In this document: one piece after another, positions 17,676 through 26,369 of the stretch
How positions within the stretch are numbered: position 1 is the first letter of the stretch
How the letters are laid out: each line of letters begins with the position of its first letter
Assembly (NCBI RefSeq): GCF_014193655.1
Contig: NZ_JACHZQ010000008.1
Span: forward strand, 62,001 to 126,000
Length of the DNA: 64,000 nt
DNA from: Rhizobium sp. BK313
GTDB taxonomy: Bacteria > Pseudomonadota > Alphaproteobacteria > Rhizobiales > Rhizobiaceae
Direction of reading: 5' to 3'
Translations under genes and position numbers: made by a program
Notes under the pieces: model-generated
What the model saw: the letters and a program-made list of their open reading frames with translations, nothing else
Told to the model about the DNA's origin: nothing
The model's database searches: none

Positions 17676-18596
17676 ATGGCGCTCGACAAACTGGATTTCA
17701 GACTGCTGCGCATCTTTTCGACGATCGTCGAAGCAGGAGGATTTTCCGCCGCCCAGGGCGAACTCAACCTCTCGCTCGCCACCATCTCCAGCCACATTTC
17801 GGCGCTTGAAGACCGATTGGGGCTGGTTCTGTGCCGGCGTGGCCGTTCCGGCTTTTCGCTGACGCCGGAGGGGCGCGCGGTCTATGACGAAGTGCTGCGG
17901 CTTCTCGGCACGCTCGACCAGTTTGACGCCCGCATGCGCGGTCTCCGCGACCGGCTGACCGGGACGCTGACTATCGGTCTCACCGACAACACGATTTCGG
18001 ATCCCAATTCGCCGCTGGAAGATGTGCTTGGCCGTTTCAGCGACGAGGCGCCGGATGTCTCGCTTAACATCGTCACCAAGCCACCGCACGAACTGTTGCG
18101 CGATGTCATCGCGGGTCAGGTGCAGATCGCCATCGCCAGCTTTCCGCGCATCACCCTCGGGCTGACCTACACCGACCTCTACGTCGAAAATCAGCGTTTC
18201 TACTGCGGCCGGGGACACCCGCTGTTTGCCATGGACGAAGCATCGATCGACGTCAACGAAGTGCGACGCCACAACATCGTGGCTCGCAGCTATTGGGGAT
18301 CGCGCGACCTCAAGGTTTTCGCGATCTCTTCTCCACGCGCCGTCGTCAGCGATATGGAAGCGGAAGCCCGCCTCATTCTTTCTGGACGATACCTTGGTTA
18401 TCTGCCGGAGCACTACGCCAAACAATTCGTGGAAGCCGGGCAGATGCGGTCACTACGTCCCGATCTCTTCGGGTATAAGGCGCCTTTCCAGGCTGCGCAC
18501 GATCCAGCTCAAATGAGCCGCGGCATCGTGCCGTTGTTCCTGAAGATCCTGACGGGCGGAAAGCAGAAGACGCTACCGGCGAAGGTACCCGCTTAG
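17676..18596 (+). CDS. LysR-family transcriptional regulator
   Basis: A 306-residue LTTR. The N-terminal helix-turn-helix runs over FRLLRIFSTIVEAGGFSAA and continues through LNLSLATISSHISALEDRLG, followed by LCRRGRSGFSLTPEGRAVYD, the usual wing. The C-terminal substrate-binding-like domain starts near GTLTIGLTDNTISDP. It is transcribed away from the 11.7-kb operon and most likely controls it; the ligand would be the imported compound or a product. The start ATG 17676 is preceded by AGGGGA. An inverted repeat suitable for binding lies just upstream. Confidence 0.9.
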   Translation: MALDKLDFRLLRIFSTIVEAGGFSAAQGELNLSLATISSHISALEDRLGLVLCRRGRSGFSLTPEGRAVYDEVLRLLGTLDQFDARMRGLRDRLTGTLTIGLTDNTISDPNSPLEDVLGRFSDEAPDVSLNIVTKPPHELLRDVIAGQVQIAIASFPRITLGLTYTDLYVENQRFYCGRGHPLFAMDEASIDVNEVRRHNIVARSYWGSRDLKVFAISSPRAVVSDMEAEARLILSGRYLGYLPEHYAKQFVEAGQMRSLRPDLFGYKAPFQAAHDPAQMSRGIVPLFLKILTGGKQKTLPAKVPA

Positions 18597-18633
18597 AGCG
18601 GTTAAGCTTTCCGGCCAGCGCCGAGCCGCTCTA
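18594..18633. terminator. Hairpin between convergent genes
   Basis: TAGAGCGG at 18594-18601 pairs perfectly with CCGCTCTA at 18626-18633. The loop is 24 bases, and the stem begins at the stop codon of the LysR gene. The T-rich tail on the + strand is weak (CTCTTTGTT). It sits between two convergent genes and may stop both. A dispersed rhizobial repeat is an alternative. Confidence 0.45.
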
Positions 18634-18695
18634 GCTCTTTGTTATCCAGCAATTCCGGACGGAAAACCGCTGCGCACTTTTCCTGGGTAATTGCC

Positions 18696-20135
18696 TTAGA
18701 GCATCTCTGTCATGTGCTTGACGCCGAGATAGCTGAAGAGGCCCCAGGGTCCGAGTTCGCGCCCGATACCGCTTTGCTTGAAGCCGCCCCAGGCACTCTG
18801 GGGAAAGACGATCGGCGAGGAATTGATCCAGATATGCCCTGCCTGCAACTGTTCGGAGACGCGCCGGACCCGTTCTGGATCCTTGCTCACGATCGTAGCC
18901 GCCAGTCCGTAAGGCGTGTCGTTTGCCTTGGCGATCGCTTCGTCTTCGGCTCGAAAGGTCTGGACACAGAGAATTGGCCCAAAAACCTCCTCCCGCCACA
19001 AGCGGCTTTCAGAGGGCACGTCCCAATAGATGGTCGGCTCGATGAAATAACCGTCGGTGCCTTCAAGCTGTTTGCCGCCGGCGATGGCCTTCAGCCCTTC
19101 GTCGCGCGCGATCGCCAGGAATGCTTTCACCTTTTCAAATTGCCGCGCGGTGGTCAGGGGGCCCATCGTCGTCTGCGGATCGAGAGGGCTTCCGATGCTG
19201 ATGGCCGAGACAGCCTCCTGCAGATGCCGACGCAGCGTGTCGGCAAAATCGGCCTCGACGAGAAGGCGTGACGTTGCGGAACAGACCTGGCCGCAATTGT
19301 AGAAAATGCCCTCCAATACCCAGCGGGCGGCATCGGCCGGATCGGCATCTGCGAACACGAGGATCGGGGATTTTCCGCCCAGTTCCAATGTGACCGGAAC
19401 CGCGCGCAGTGCCGCTCGCCGCATGACATCCTCGCCCACGGCATTGCTGCCGGTGAAGGAGACTTTGCGAACATGCGGATTTTCGACCAACGCCTGTCCG
19501 CAATCGGCTTCACCGACGAGAATATTGAGCACGCCCTTCGGCAGGCCGATCTTGTCGGCTATCTCGCCTAGAATAAGTTCGGCGAATGGGGTGAATTCCG
19601 ATGCCTTTAGCACCACAGTGCAGCCGGCAGCGAGCGCAGCAGCACTTTTCCAGCCGCTGGTGACCAAAGGGAAATTCCAAGGAACGATCAGCGCGGCGAC
19701 ACCCAAGGGCTCGAACCGCGTGCGCCCGACAAAGCCGTCGCCGAGATCGACGGATTCTCCCTGGCGCGCGCCAAGCGTCAGCGCGTGGCCGGCATAATAG
19801 CGATAGGTCGCCACAGCATCGTTGAGATCGATTTCCGCCTCAAAGAGCGGCTTACCGCTGTTCAGCGACTGAAGGTCGATAAGGTCAGCGCGGCGTGCCT
19901 CCAGCTCATCGGCGATCGAGGCCAGATACCGGGCGCGTTCTGCCGCGTCGAGTTTCGACCAGGAAGGAAAGGCAGCTTTCGCGGCAGCAACCGCTTTCGA
20001 CACCTCGAACGCGCCGGCCCTTGCAACGCGACCGAAAATCTTGCCGGTCGCGGGGTTCACGACATCGAGCGTCGCGCCGTTTTCTGCGGCAATCCATTCG
20101 CCGTTCACATAGAGCAAGCTGTTGCGGAGTGTCAT
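18696..20135 (-). CDS. NAD(P)-dependent aldehyde dehydrogenase
   Basis: A 479-residue enzyme of the ALDH superfamily, the normal length. The cofactor region includes IVPWNFPLVTSGWK; the catalytic Glu is in LELGGKSPILV near residue 250 and the nucleophile Cys in YNCGQVCSATSRLLV near 285. The late motif EEVFGPILCVQTF is also conserved. I start it at ATG 20135, since the longer open frame upstream overlaps the cupin gene in another frame. It follows the cupin gene by 17 bp. Betaine-, aminobutyraldehyde- and hydroxymuconic-type dehydrogenases look alike here. A role in polyamine or ethanolamine-type aldehyde oxidation would fit the neighbourhood but is inference. Confidence 0.9.
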   Translation of the reverse strand: MTLRNSLLYVNGEWIAAENGATLDVVNPATGKIFGRVARAGAFEVSKAVAAAKAAFPSWSKLDAAERARYLASIADELEARRADLIDLQSLNSGKPLFEAEIDLNDAVATYRYYAGHALTLGARQGESVDLGDGFVGRTRFEPLGVAALIVPWNFPLVTSGWKSAAALAAGCTVVLKASEFTPFAELILGEIADKIGLPKGVLNILVGEADCGQALVENPHVRKVSFTGSNAVGEDVMRRAALRAVPVTLELGGKSPILVFADADPADAARWVLEGIFYNCGQVCSATSRLLVEADFADTLRRHLQEAVSAISIGSPLDPQTTMGPLTTARQFEKVKAFLAIARDEGLKAIAGGKQLEGTDGYFIEPTIYWDVPSESRLWREEVFGPILCVQTFRAEDEAIAKANDTPYGLAATIVSKDPERVRRVSEQLQAGHIWINSSPIVFPQSAWGGFKQSGIGRELGPWGLFSYLGVKHMTEML

Positions 20136-20152
20136 CGCGCCGACCCTCGCCC

Positions 20153-20509
20153 TCAGTTCATGATCGCGATGAAATATTTCTCCGACGGCTCGACAGTCAC
20201 CCACCGTCCCGCAAAGCCTGCGGGAACGAAGAATGCCTGGCCGGCCGTGAATTCGCGCCGACCTCCCTCGCGATCCACAAGGGCAACCTTGCCCTTCACT
20301 AGGAGGCAGATTTCGTTGTAGGGCCAACTGGCAAACGATACTTCGCCCGGTTCACCCGTCCAGTAGCCGCCGAAAGAACCGTTGGCCGTCTCGAATGCCC
20401 GATACTCGGCTTCCTGCCAGCCGTCGGAGGCGTGATCATAGTCCGAAACAGGCGGAACGAATGCCGTGAGCAAAGTGCGATCAATGGCCTGAACCGCGTC
20501 TACGTTCAT
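20153..20509 (-). CDS. Cupin-domain protein (EutQ/DUF861-like)
   Basis: A 118-residue single-domain cupin. The fold signature is recognisable from FASWPYNEICLLVKGKVALVD (residues are split here by one beta turn) to FTAGQAFFVPAGFAGRW, with a C-terminal VEPSEKYFIAI strand. The match is to the short cupins annotated as ethanolamine-utilisation EutQ-like or ureidoglycine-aminohydrolase-like. Few metal-binding His are present, so catalysis is doubtful and a ligand-binding role is possible. The start ATG 20509 follows AAGGGAAATATC. It is the first gene of a two-gene unit with the aldehyde dehydrogenase. Confidence 0.78.
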   Translation of the reverse strand: MNVDAVQAIDRTLLTAFVPPVSDYDHASDGWQEAEYRAFETANGSFGGYWTGEPGEVSFASWPYNEICLLVKGKVALVDREGGRREFTAGQAFFVPAGFAGRWVTVEPSEKYFIAIMN

Positions 20510-20942
20510 GATATTTCCCTTATTGATGCCACAAGCCGTTTGTGGCGCTGATGGGCATTCAGAAGATAGGGATGTGCGCGGCACCAAAACACGATGCAAA
20601 GCAAAAGCTAACTTCGATAGAAGACAAAGTATCCTCGCAATCTTTGGCATACCGGTAGCAACTGTGGGACGAACGATGATCTGACCCGCTAGTTTGCGCT
20701 CGAAGACTGAGCGTGATCGCCTTGAAACGACTCGAACCGTCGCCGTGCCATTGGATCGGGTTCCGCCATGGGCAAATTCATGCGCATGTCGCAGGCCAAC
20801 TAGCGCTTCAGTTCCGGGCGACCACCGCGGCCCAAGGGCTTCAGTTATAGGACCGCGCCAAATATATCAGAGTGGAAACGAGGCATGGATTTTGCCACCA
20901 AATGGTGCTAATTTTCGTGCTGTAAATCAACGGAGTGAGATC
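20510..20942. other. Intergenic, no gene recognised
   Basis: This stretch separates the cupin operon (leftward) from the VapBC pair (rightward) and must hold both promoters. An open + frame from 20694 runs into vapB, but its product is unrecognisable and arginine/proline-rich. The only structured element I can support is the palindrome at 20896-20907, listed separately. Confidence 0.4.
20896..20907. promoter_or_regulatory. Palindrome upstream of vapB, candidate VapBC operator
   Basis: CACCA-AA-TGGTG is a perfect short inverted repeat, 36 bp before the vapB start. VapB-VapC complexes generally repress their own promoter through such palindromes. Autoregulation here is inferred from that family rule and the position. 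Confidence 0.45.
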
Positions 20943-21143
20943 ATGCGATCGACTATTAATCTCGACGACACGCTTATGGAAAAGGCCCGCTCCTTAACCG
21001 GCACTAAGGAAACCGCCGCGCTTGTCCGCCAAGCGCTGGAGACGCTTGTCCGCGTTGAGTCGGGAAGGCGTCTCATAGCACTCGGAGGAACCATGCCCGA
21101 TGCCGAGGCAGCCCCACGCCGCCGGAGCACAGCGGCCAAGTGA
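20943..21143 (+). CDS. vapB: VapB-type antitoxin
   Basis: A 66-residue type II antitoxin. The N-terminal MRSTINLDDTLMEKARSLTG is a ribbon-helix-helix DNA-binding element of the VapB/AbrB-like rhizobial type (family DUF2191), followed by KETAALVRQALETLVRVES. The C-terminus is basic and probably unstructured until bound to the toxin. The start at 20943 is preceded by CGGAGTGAGATC. Its stop overlaps the toxin start by four bases (GTGA, 21140-21143), so the two are coupled. Confidence 0.88.
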   Translation: MRSTINLDDTLMEKARSLTGTKETAALVRQALETLVRVESGRRLIALGGTMPDAEAAPRRRSTAAK

Positions 21144-21523
21144 TACTAGCGGACACGTCGATCTGGATTGATCATTTTCGTCAAGGCGACGCAGAGTTAC
21201 GCAAGATTATCGAGGACGATCGCCTGCTTTGCCACCCAGCCGTAATTGGCGAGCTAGCCCTTGGCAGCCTTAAAGATCGCGACAGTGTGATATCTTTTTT
21301 GGCGGCCCAGCGCGTAGCGGTTGTCGCTACGCACGACGAGGTCATGACAGTGATCGATCGCCACAGCATTTTTAGCATGGGTATTGGCTATACGGATGCC
21401 CACCTGCTGGCATCGGTCCTCCTTGATCAGCGCGCAGCCTTATGGACCAGAGACAAGCGGCTTCTGGCAGCGGCCGAAAGAGCCGGCGCTTCAATGTACG
21501 TACCGGCAAACCTGCCTAACTAG
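21140..21523 (+). CDS. vapC: VapC-type PIN-domain ribonuclease toxin
   Basis: A 127-residue PIN-domain protein starting with GTG. The conserved acidic residues are visible: Asp in ILADTSIWIDHF, Glu in AVIGELALG near 36, and the Asp pair in IGYTDAHLLAS near 98 with LWTRDKRLLAAA near 113. These coordinate Mg ions for RNA cleavage. The length is typical. Together with VapB it is a complete, apparently intact module, next to an IS6 remnant in a gene-poor stretch, consistent with mobile DNA. Confidence 0.9.
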   Translation: MILADTSIWIDHFRQGDAELRKIIEDDRLLCHPAVIGELALGSLKDRDSVISFLAAQRVAVVATHDEVMTVIDRHSIFSMGIGYTDAHLLASVLLDQRAALWTRDKRLLAAAERAGASMYVPANLPN

Positions 21524-21690
21524 ATCCTGACACCAGTATTTCTCACACGTTTTTGATCCCCGATCTTGATGGGATTCGAACCGCGGTCTGGTTTCGGTGT
21601 ATCGAGGAATCAATGGCTTGGCGGCAATACCGGCTACAGGAGAGCCCCTTGGTCTTGAGGTAGGCAGGACAGGGGCGATCACCTTGAGTC

Positions 21691-21996
21691 ATGATAACCG
21701 ACAAGCTGCGATCCTACGGCGCGGCAAAGCGCGACATCATGCCCGGAGTTGAACATCGATCCCACAAAGGCCTGAATAACCGGGCAGAGAATTCCCATCA
21801 ACCGACCCGGCGGCGAGAGAGGATCATGAAGGGCTTCAAGTCAGCCCGACATCTCCAACGTTTTGTGTCCATGCATGACCCGGTTGCTAATCTTTTTCAC
21901 ATTCCCCGCCAGGACATTCCTTCCGATCATCACTGCGAACTGAGAACCGCAGCAATGCAGATGTGGAATGAGATCGCACTTCTGCAGTCCGCATAA
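21691..21996 (+). pseudogene. IS6-family transposase C-terminal fragment
   Basis: About 101 residues correspond to the C-terminal half of the transposase found at 30612-31318: ITDKLRSYGAAKRDIMPG, NRAENSHQPTRRRER (with the third DDE-type Glu) and FKSARHLQRFVSMHDPVAN. The in-frame codon just before VMITDK is a stop (TGA), and no N-terminal half is present, so it is a dead remnant. No terminal inverted repeat is found on the right side. It differs from the 30.6-kb copy at many positions, so the two are separate insertions rather than a fresh duplication. Confidence 0.8.
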
Positions 21997-22440
21997 GTCA
22001 AAGTCGAAGGCGGCACTTTCGATCGGAGCCCGTTAGCCCGAACCGTGCAAAAGCTGATGTCAACATGAGCCCTATGGATCGCCGACAGGTTGGAAAAACG
22101 GTGCGAGATTCTGTCAAAACCTCAACATCGTCATGTCGCTCGACAGCCAGCTTCTGGAACGTTGAAAACTTCTCGCGACATGGAGACTTGCAGAAAAAAT
22201 AGTCAGGAATTGTGTGTCGCATCCATCGATCGAGCGGCAGCAACCCTCCAATCCTCATAAGGCATGATACGAGATCCGGCCATCGGCCATGCAATCTCGC
22301 CGGTGCCGCTACAAGGGCGAGCCACCCCAATCGTGACCACCTGCGTCCTAACGCCGGCAACTTCCGAGATTTGCGACTATTCCCACCGCTTGAAACTCAG
22401 GTTGAAGATTCCGATAGCCTCGTAAAACAATCTTGCAACG
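21997..22440. other. Gene-poor stretch before the M20 operon
   Basis: No supported coding region. A 120-codon frame on the - strand and an open + frame from 22212 have unrecognisable products. The + frame only matters because it is continuous with the M20 peptidase, whose real start is ATG 22491. The stretch probably contains the operon promoter near its right end. Confidence 0.4.
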
Positions 22441-22444
22441 ACAC

Positions 22445-22480
22445 TTTTTTGGTATATGGTCTAAACAATAAACCAAAAAA
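22445..22480. promoter_or_regulatory. Long inverted repeat before the M20 gene, candidate GntR operator
   Basis: TTTTTTGGT at 22445-22453 is exactly repeated in inverted form as ACCAAAAAA at 22472-22480. A nested TGGT/ACCA pair lies at 22457-22460 and 22472-22475. It ends 10 bp before the M20 start. FCD-type GntR proteins often bind TGGT-N-ACCA palindromes, and such a regulator is the second gene of the operon, so autoregulation is plausible. Confidence 0.5.
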
Positions 22481-22490
22481 GTGGGAACGC

Positions 22491-23759
22491 ATGTTCAACG
22501 ACCTGGATCGCGCAATTGATGCGCATCGGGAGACTATGTTTGCCTTCCTGGAGGACCTTGTTCGCGCCCCGAGCACCGTCGGCTCGGAACAGGCAGCGAT
22601 GCAGATTTTTGCCCGACAGGCCGAAGCCCTCGGGCTGGACGTCCGCCGGCTTCCTTTCCCCAATGCAAAAGTGACCGACGCCCGGGCCGGCATCACGCCG
22701 CCCGTCGGTCTCCTCACCCCTGACCGCTACCAAGTGCTGGCCACCACGCCCGGCGAGGGCGATCTGACGCTGTTGCTCAACGGCCATATGGATGTCGTGC
22801 CAGCGGATTCGCCGGAACTCTGGACTACGCCACCCTTTGAACCTTCCCGCCGAGACGGCCGGCTCTACGGCCGCGGCGCGGTAGACATGAAGAGCGGTTT
22901 TGCCGTGGGCATGCTGGCGCTCAGGGCGTTGCGCGATGTTGTACCCAACCTTTTTGCCGAAAAACGGCTCGGCTTCGTCGCCGTGGTTGAGGAGGAATGC
23001 ACCGGAAACGGCACGTTATTGTCCATCAGCGAGCATGGCGTCACCGCCGACGAAGTGGTGTTGCTGGAGCCGACCGATCTCGGTCTGCTGCTGGGCGGCG
23101 TGGGGATCCTATGGATCGACATAAAGATCGTCACGGAGGCAGGCCACGCCTATTCGGCCGCCGCAGTCAATGCCATCGAACTTGGCATGCGGCTGGTGAC
23201 GGGGCTGCGCTGCTGGGCCGACGAACTGCACCGCTCCGATCCAGAGCCGAATATCGGCTCCAATGAGCGGGCCTATAACATCAATCTCGGTAAAGTCGTG
23301 GCCGGCGACTGGACCTCCAGCGCCCCGGCGGCCGCGTCTCTTAGCGTCCGCATCGGCTTCCCGCGCGGCTGGACGCCAGACGAGGCGGAAGCCCGCATCC
23401 GTACGGTGATCGCCGATACGGTCGAGGCCGATCCGGATTTCTCGATCAAGCCGGTCGTGACACTCAGCGGCTTCCGCGCCAAGGGTCATTTCATCGAGCG
23501 CGACGCGGCGCTGGTGCGCGATCTCACGCAGGCGCATGCCGAGGCGCATGGCGCACCGCCACCTGCCTTCATGCTCGGAAGCACCTCGGATGCCCGCGTT
23601 TACCTCGAGGATTACGGCATTCCGGCCGTCTGCTATGGCGCTCGCGGCGCCAACCTGCACGGTGTCGACGAATATGTCGAGCTTTCGAGCATCGTCGATG
23701 CCGCACGCACGTTGGCGCGCTTCCTCTTGATCCGGTTCGGCCGCAAGGGGGAACGATGA
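22491..23759 (+). CDS. M20-family metallohydrolase (ArgE/DapE-type deacylase)
   Basis: A 422-residue enzyme of the M20/M25/M40 family. Metal-binding motifs are clear: LNGHMDVVPAD (His, catalytic Asp) near residue 93, GRGAVDMKSG (bridging Asp) near 127, EEECTGNGTL (general-base Glu and ligand Glu) near 165, and a late His in GARGANLHGVDEYV. It is cytoplasmic. ATG 22491 is chosen because the open frame upstream is non-coding-like and contains the palindrome. It heads a coupled operon with a GntR regulator and a dipeptide-type importer, which suggests that it deacylates or hydrolyses the imported compound. Confidence 0.9.
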   Translation: MFNDLDRAIDAHRETMFAFLEDLVRAPSTVGSEQAAMQIFARQAEALGLDVRRLPFPNAKVTDARAGITPPVGLLTPDRYQVLATTPGEGDLTLLLNGHMDVVPADSPELWTTPPFEPSRRDGRLYGRGAVDMKSGFAVGMLALRALRDVVPNLFAEKRLGFVAVVEEECTGNGTLLSISEHGVTADEVVLLEPTDLGLLLGGVGILWIDIKIVTEAGHAYSAAAVNAIELGMRLVTGLRCWADELHRSDPEPNIGSNERAYNINLGKVVAGDWTSSAPAAASLSVRIGFPRGWTPDEAEARIRTVIADTVEADPDFSIKPVVTLSGFRAKGHFIERDAALVRDLTQAHAEAHGAPPPAFMLGSTSDARVYLEDYGIPAVCYGARGANLHGVDEYVELSSIVDAARTLARFLLIRFGRKGER

Positions 23760-24556
23760 CGTCAAGCGACGAGGTCACGCACACCATCCTGGAGGCCGAG
23801 GACCGGCACTTCGATGCCGGCCGGCATCTCGGCGCGCCCATCGTCGGCCGCCGCATCGCCGAGGACGTGGTCGACCGGCTGGTCACGGCCGTGGCGCTCG
23901 GGCAATATGTCACCGGCCAGCAATTGCCGACCGAGCGGGAACTCTCCGTCATGCTCGGCGTATCCCGCACCTCGGTCCGCGAGGCGCTGAAGGAACTGAC
24001 CGAGAGCGGCTATCTCGAAGTCCGGCGGGGTCGCAACGGCGGCTATTTTGTCCGGGCCAACTGGGGACCGACCTCGGCCGAGCACGTGCGGCGGCAGCTT
24101 GTTGCCCACTGGGCGGAATTCGAGCACATTTTCGATGCTCGCAGGCTCGTCGAATCGCTGATCGCCCGCACCGCTGCCGAGCGCCGCACCGACGACGACA
24201 TGAAGCCGATCCGCGCCGCGCTGCAGGCCTATCTCGACGCGCCCGACCGCGACGCTTCGCGTCGGGCCGACTCAGCGCTGCATCATGCCGTGGCGCAGGC
24301 GACGCGCAATCCGATCCTCGTCGACCTCTCGGTCGACCTGCGCACCCGGATCACGCTCAACCTCGGTGCCGAACCTTATACAGACGAAGTCCGACATATC
24401 GCCATCGGCCAGCACCAGGAGCTTGTCGCGGCAATAGCGGAAGGCCGGACGGAGATCGCCGCGGAGATCGCCGCGAAACACTTCACGCTCTCCGAGCGCC
24501 TGATGCGCGAACTCGTGGCACGCGCCGGGGCCGGTGAGGAAGGAGGCACGCCATGA
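23756..24556 (+). CDS. GntR-family regulator, FadR/FCD subfamily
   Basis: A 266-residue regulator. The winged HTH spans VTGQQLPTERELSVMLGVS and RTSVREALKELTESGYLEV, and the all-helical FCD ligand domain follows from about residue 120 (FEHIFDARRLVESLIART), with the His-containing ALHHAVAQATRNP segment used by the family for metal and ligand binding. Its start overlaps the M20 stop by ATGA, so it is embedded in the operon it probably controls. A palindrome at 22445-22480 is a possible target. Confidence 0.9.
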   Translation: MTSSDEVTHTILEAEDRHFDAGRHLGAPIVGRRIAEDVVDRLVTAVALGQYVTGQQLPTERELSVMLGVSRTSVREALKELTESGYLEVRRGRNGGYFVRANWGPTSAEHVRRQLVAHWAEFEHIFDARRLVESLIARTAAERRTDDDMKPIRAALQAYLDAPDRDASRRADSALHHAVAQATRNPILVDLSVDLRTRITLNLGAEPYTDEVRHIAIGQHQELVAAIAEGRTEIAAEIAAKHFTLSERLMRELVARAGAGEEGGTP

Positions 24557-25512
24557 ACCGGCAGATCGCCTTCATCCTGCGGCGCGTGGCGCTGACTATC
24601 CCGACGTTGTTCGTTATGAGCATCATCGTCTTCCTGATCATCCGCCTCGTGCCGGGCGATCCGGTTCGCACCATGCTCGGCTTCCGCGCCACAGAGGAGA
24701 ATGTCGCCGAATTGCGCCGTCAGCTGGGCCTCGACCAGAGCCTGTTCGACCAATATGTCACATGGATGATGGCGCTGCTGCACGGCGATCTCGGCAAGGA
24801 CATCGTCAGCCATGCAAACCTCTCCGAGCTCCTGGCGCAACGCCTGCCGGTGACCTTCGAGCTGACAGGCCTTTCCATGCTGCTCGCCGTCATCGTCGGC
24901 GTGCCGCTCGGGGTGAAGGCAGCGGTCGGCGGCAAGTGGATCAACCGGCTGACGGAAGGTTTTGTCGTCTTCGGCATCAGTGTCCCGGATTTCTGGCTCG
25001 GCATCCTTCTGGTGCTCCTGTTCGCCGCCACGCTCGAATGGCTGCCGCCTTCAGGCTATATGCCCTTCAGCCGCAGCCCGCTCTTAAACCTCCGCTATAT
25101 GACGCTGCCTGTGCTGACACTTGCAGTCGGCGAGGCAGCCTATATCCTGCGCACGACGCGCAGCGCGGTGACGGCGGTGATGGGCCGGCCCTTTGTCACC
25201 TTCCTGCGCGCTAAGGGTATCAGCACAAGCCGCATCATTTTCGGCCATGCGCTACGCAATGCCGGGCCCTCGATCGCGACCGTGATCGGCATTCAGGTCG
25301 GTGTGCTGCTCGGCGGCGCGATCATCATCGAGACTATGTTCGCACTGCCCGGCGTCGGCCGCCTTGTCGTCACCGGCATCAACCAACGCAACTACCCGAC
25401 GGTGCAGGTGGGCGTGCTCGCCATCGCTACCATCTTCATCGTCGTGTCGCTGATCACCGACCTGATAGTCGGCTGGCTCGATCCCCGCGTCATGGATGGA
25501 GAAGCCGCATGA
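24553..25512 (+). CDS. Peptide-type ABC importer permease (DppB-like)
   Basis: A 319-residue inner-membrane permease. The N-terminal segment IAFILRRVALTIPTLFVMS and the DPVRTMLGFRATEE loop are standard for DppB/OppB. The EAA loop FVTFLRAKGISTSRIIFGH is followed by ALRNAGPSIATVIG. The periplasmic region has the family pattern LPPSGYMPF. It starts inside the GntR stop (ATGA) and ends inside the DppC-like start (ATGA). Confidence 0.93.
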   Translation: MNRQIAFILRRVALTIPTLFVMSIIVFLIIRLVPGDPVRTMLGFRATEENVAELRRQLGLDQSLFDQYVTWMMALLHGDLGKDIVSHANLSELLAQRLPVTFELTGLSMLLAVIVGVPLGVKAAVGGKWINRLTEGFVVFGISVPDFWLGILLVLLFAATLEWLPPSGYMPFSRSPLLNLRYMTLPVLTLAVGEAAYILRTTRSAVTAVMGRPFVTFLRAKGISTSRIIFGHALRNAGPSIATVIGIQVGVLLGGAIIIETMFALPGVGRLVVTGINQRNYPTVQVGVLAIATIFIVVSLITDLIVGWLDPRVMDGEAA

Positions 25513-26369
25513 GCACGGCGGAGCCGATAACGACGAGAAGGGAAGTCGCGACCCGCAGTTCCACCTCCCGCCTCATGATTGTCGGCGGCGTCATGCTGGC
25601 CGTGCTCGCGCTGCTGGCGATTGCTGCGCCGCTGATCGCGCCGCAGGATCCCGAAGCTGTCGAAGTGCATCGCGTGCTCGGCGCACCAGACCTGCAGCAC
25701 CTGTTCGGCTCCGATGTTCTCGGCCGTGATGTCCTTAGCCGGATCATCTATGCGCTGCGTGTCAGCCTGGTGGTGTCAATCTCGGCGGTCGCGGCTTCAT
25801 TGATCGTCGCGGTGCCGCTCGGCCTGGTGGCGGGATATTTTGGCAAGTGGGTGGATACGACCATCTCACGCACAGTTGATATGATCCTCGTCCTGCCGGC
25901 CATGTTGCTCGCAATCACCTTTATCGCCATCCTCGGTCCCGGTAGTGTCGTCGCCACACTCGCCATCGCCGTGATCTACCTACCGATCCTCGCCCGCGTC
26001 ATGCGCACGAGCACGCTGGTTGTCACCCGCAACGACTACGTCGCCGGTTCGCGAGCCCGCGGTGCCAGCCATCTGCGCGTCATCATCCAGCATGTCGCGC
26101 CGAATGCGCTCGGGCCGGTGATCGTTCAGGCCTCGGTGCTCTGCGCCTTTGCGCTGCAGCTCGAGGCAGGATTGTCCTTCCTCGGCCTTGGCGTGCAACC
26201 GCCGACACCATCGCTCGGCGGCATGCTGTCGGATGGGCGCGATGTTCTAAATCAGGCGCCGTGGGTGGAAATCTTCCCTGGCCTCACCATTGTCGTTGCC
26301 GTGCTTGCCTTCTCTTTCTTCGGCGAGGGGCTGCGGCGCGCCTTCGATCCGCGCGGGGTCGCCGGATGA
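25509..26369 (+). CDS. Peptide-type ABC importer permease (DppC-like)
   Basis: A 286-residue permease with the N-terminal segment VGGVMLAVLALLAIAAPLIA and the DppC-specific HLFGSDVLGRDVLSRIIYA. The coupling loop is GSRARGASHLRVIIQHVAP, followed by NALGPVIVQAS. The motif LSFLGLGVQPPTPSLGGML near the C-terminus is diagnostic. It overlaps the DppB-like gene and the first ATPase gene by four bases each. Confidence 0.93.
   Translation: MSTAEPITTRREVATRSSTSRLMIVGGVMLAVLALLAIAAPLIAPQDPEAVEVHRVLGAPDLQHLFGSDVLGRDVLSRIIYALRVSLVVSISAVAASLIVAVPLGLVAGYFGKWVDTTISRTVDMILVLPAMLLAITFIAILGPGSVVATLAIAVIYLPILARVMRTSTLVVTRNDYVAGSRARGASHLRVIIQHVAPNALGPVIVQASVLCAFALQLEAGLSFLGLGVQPPTPSLGGMLSDGRDVLNQAPWVEIFPGLTIVVAVLAFSFFGEGLRRAFDPRGVAG

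Noticed and set aside
21570..21600. tRNA-like T-loop GGTTCGAATCCC on the - strand
   Set aside because: The flanking bases do not make a proper T-stem, and no acceptor, D or anticodon arm can be drawn, so it is not a tRNA.
22212..22490. N-terminal extension of the M20 peptidase
   Set aside because: The extra 93 codons are not family-like and would cover the palindromic site. ATG 22491 fits the usual start.
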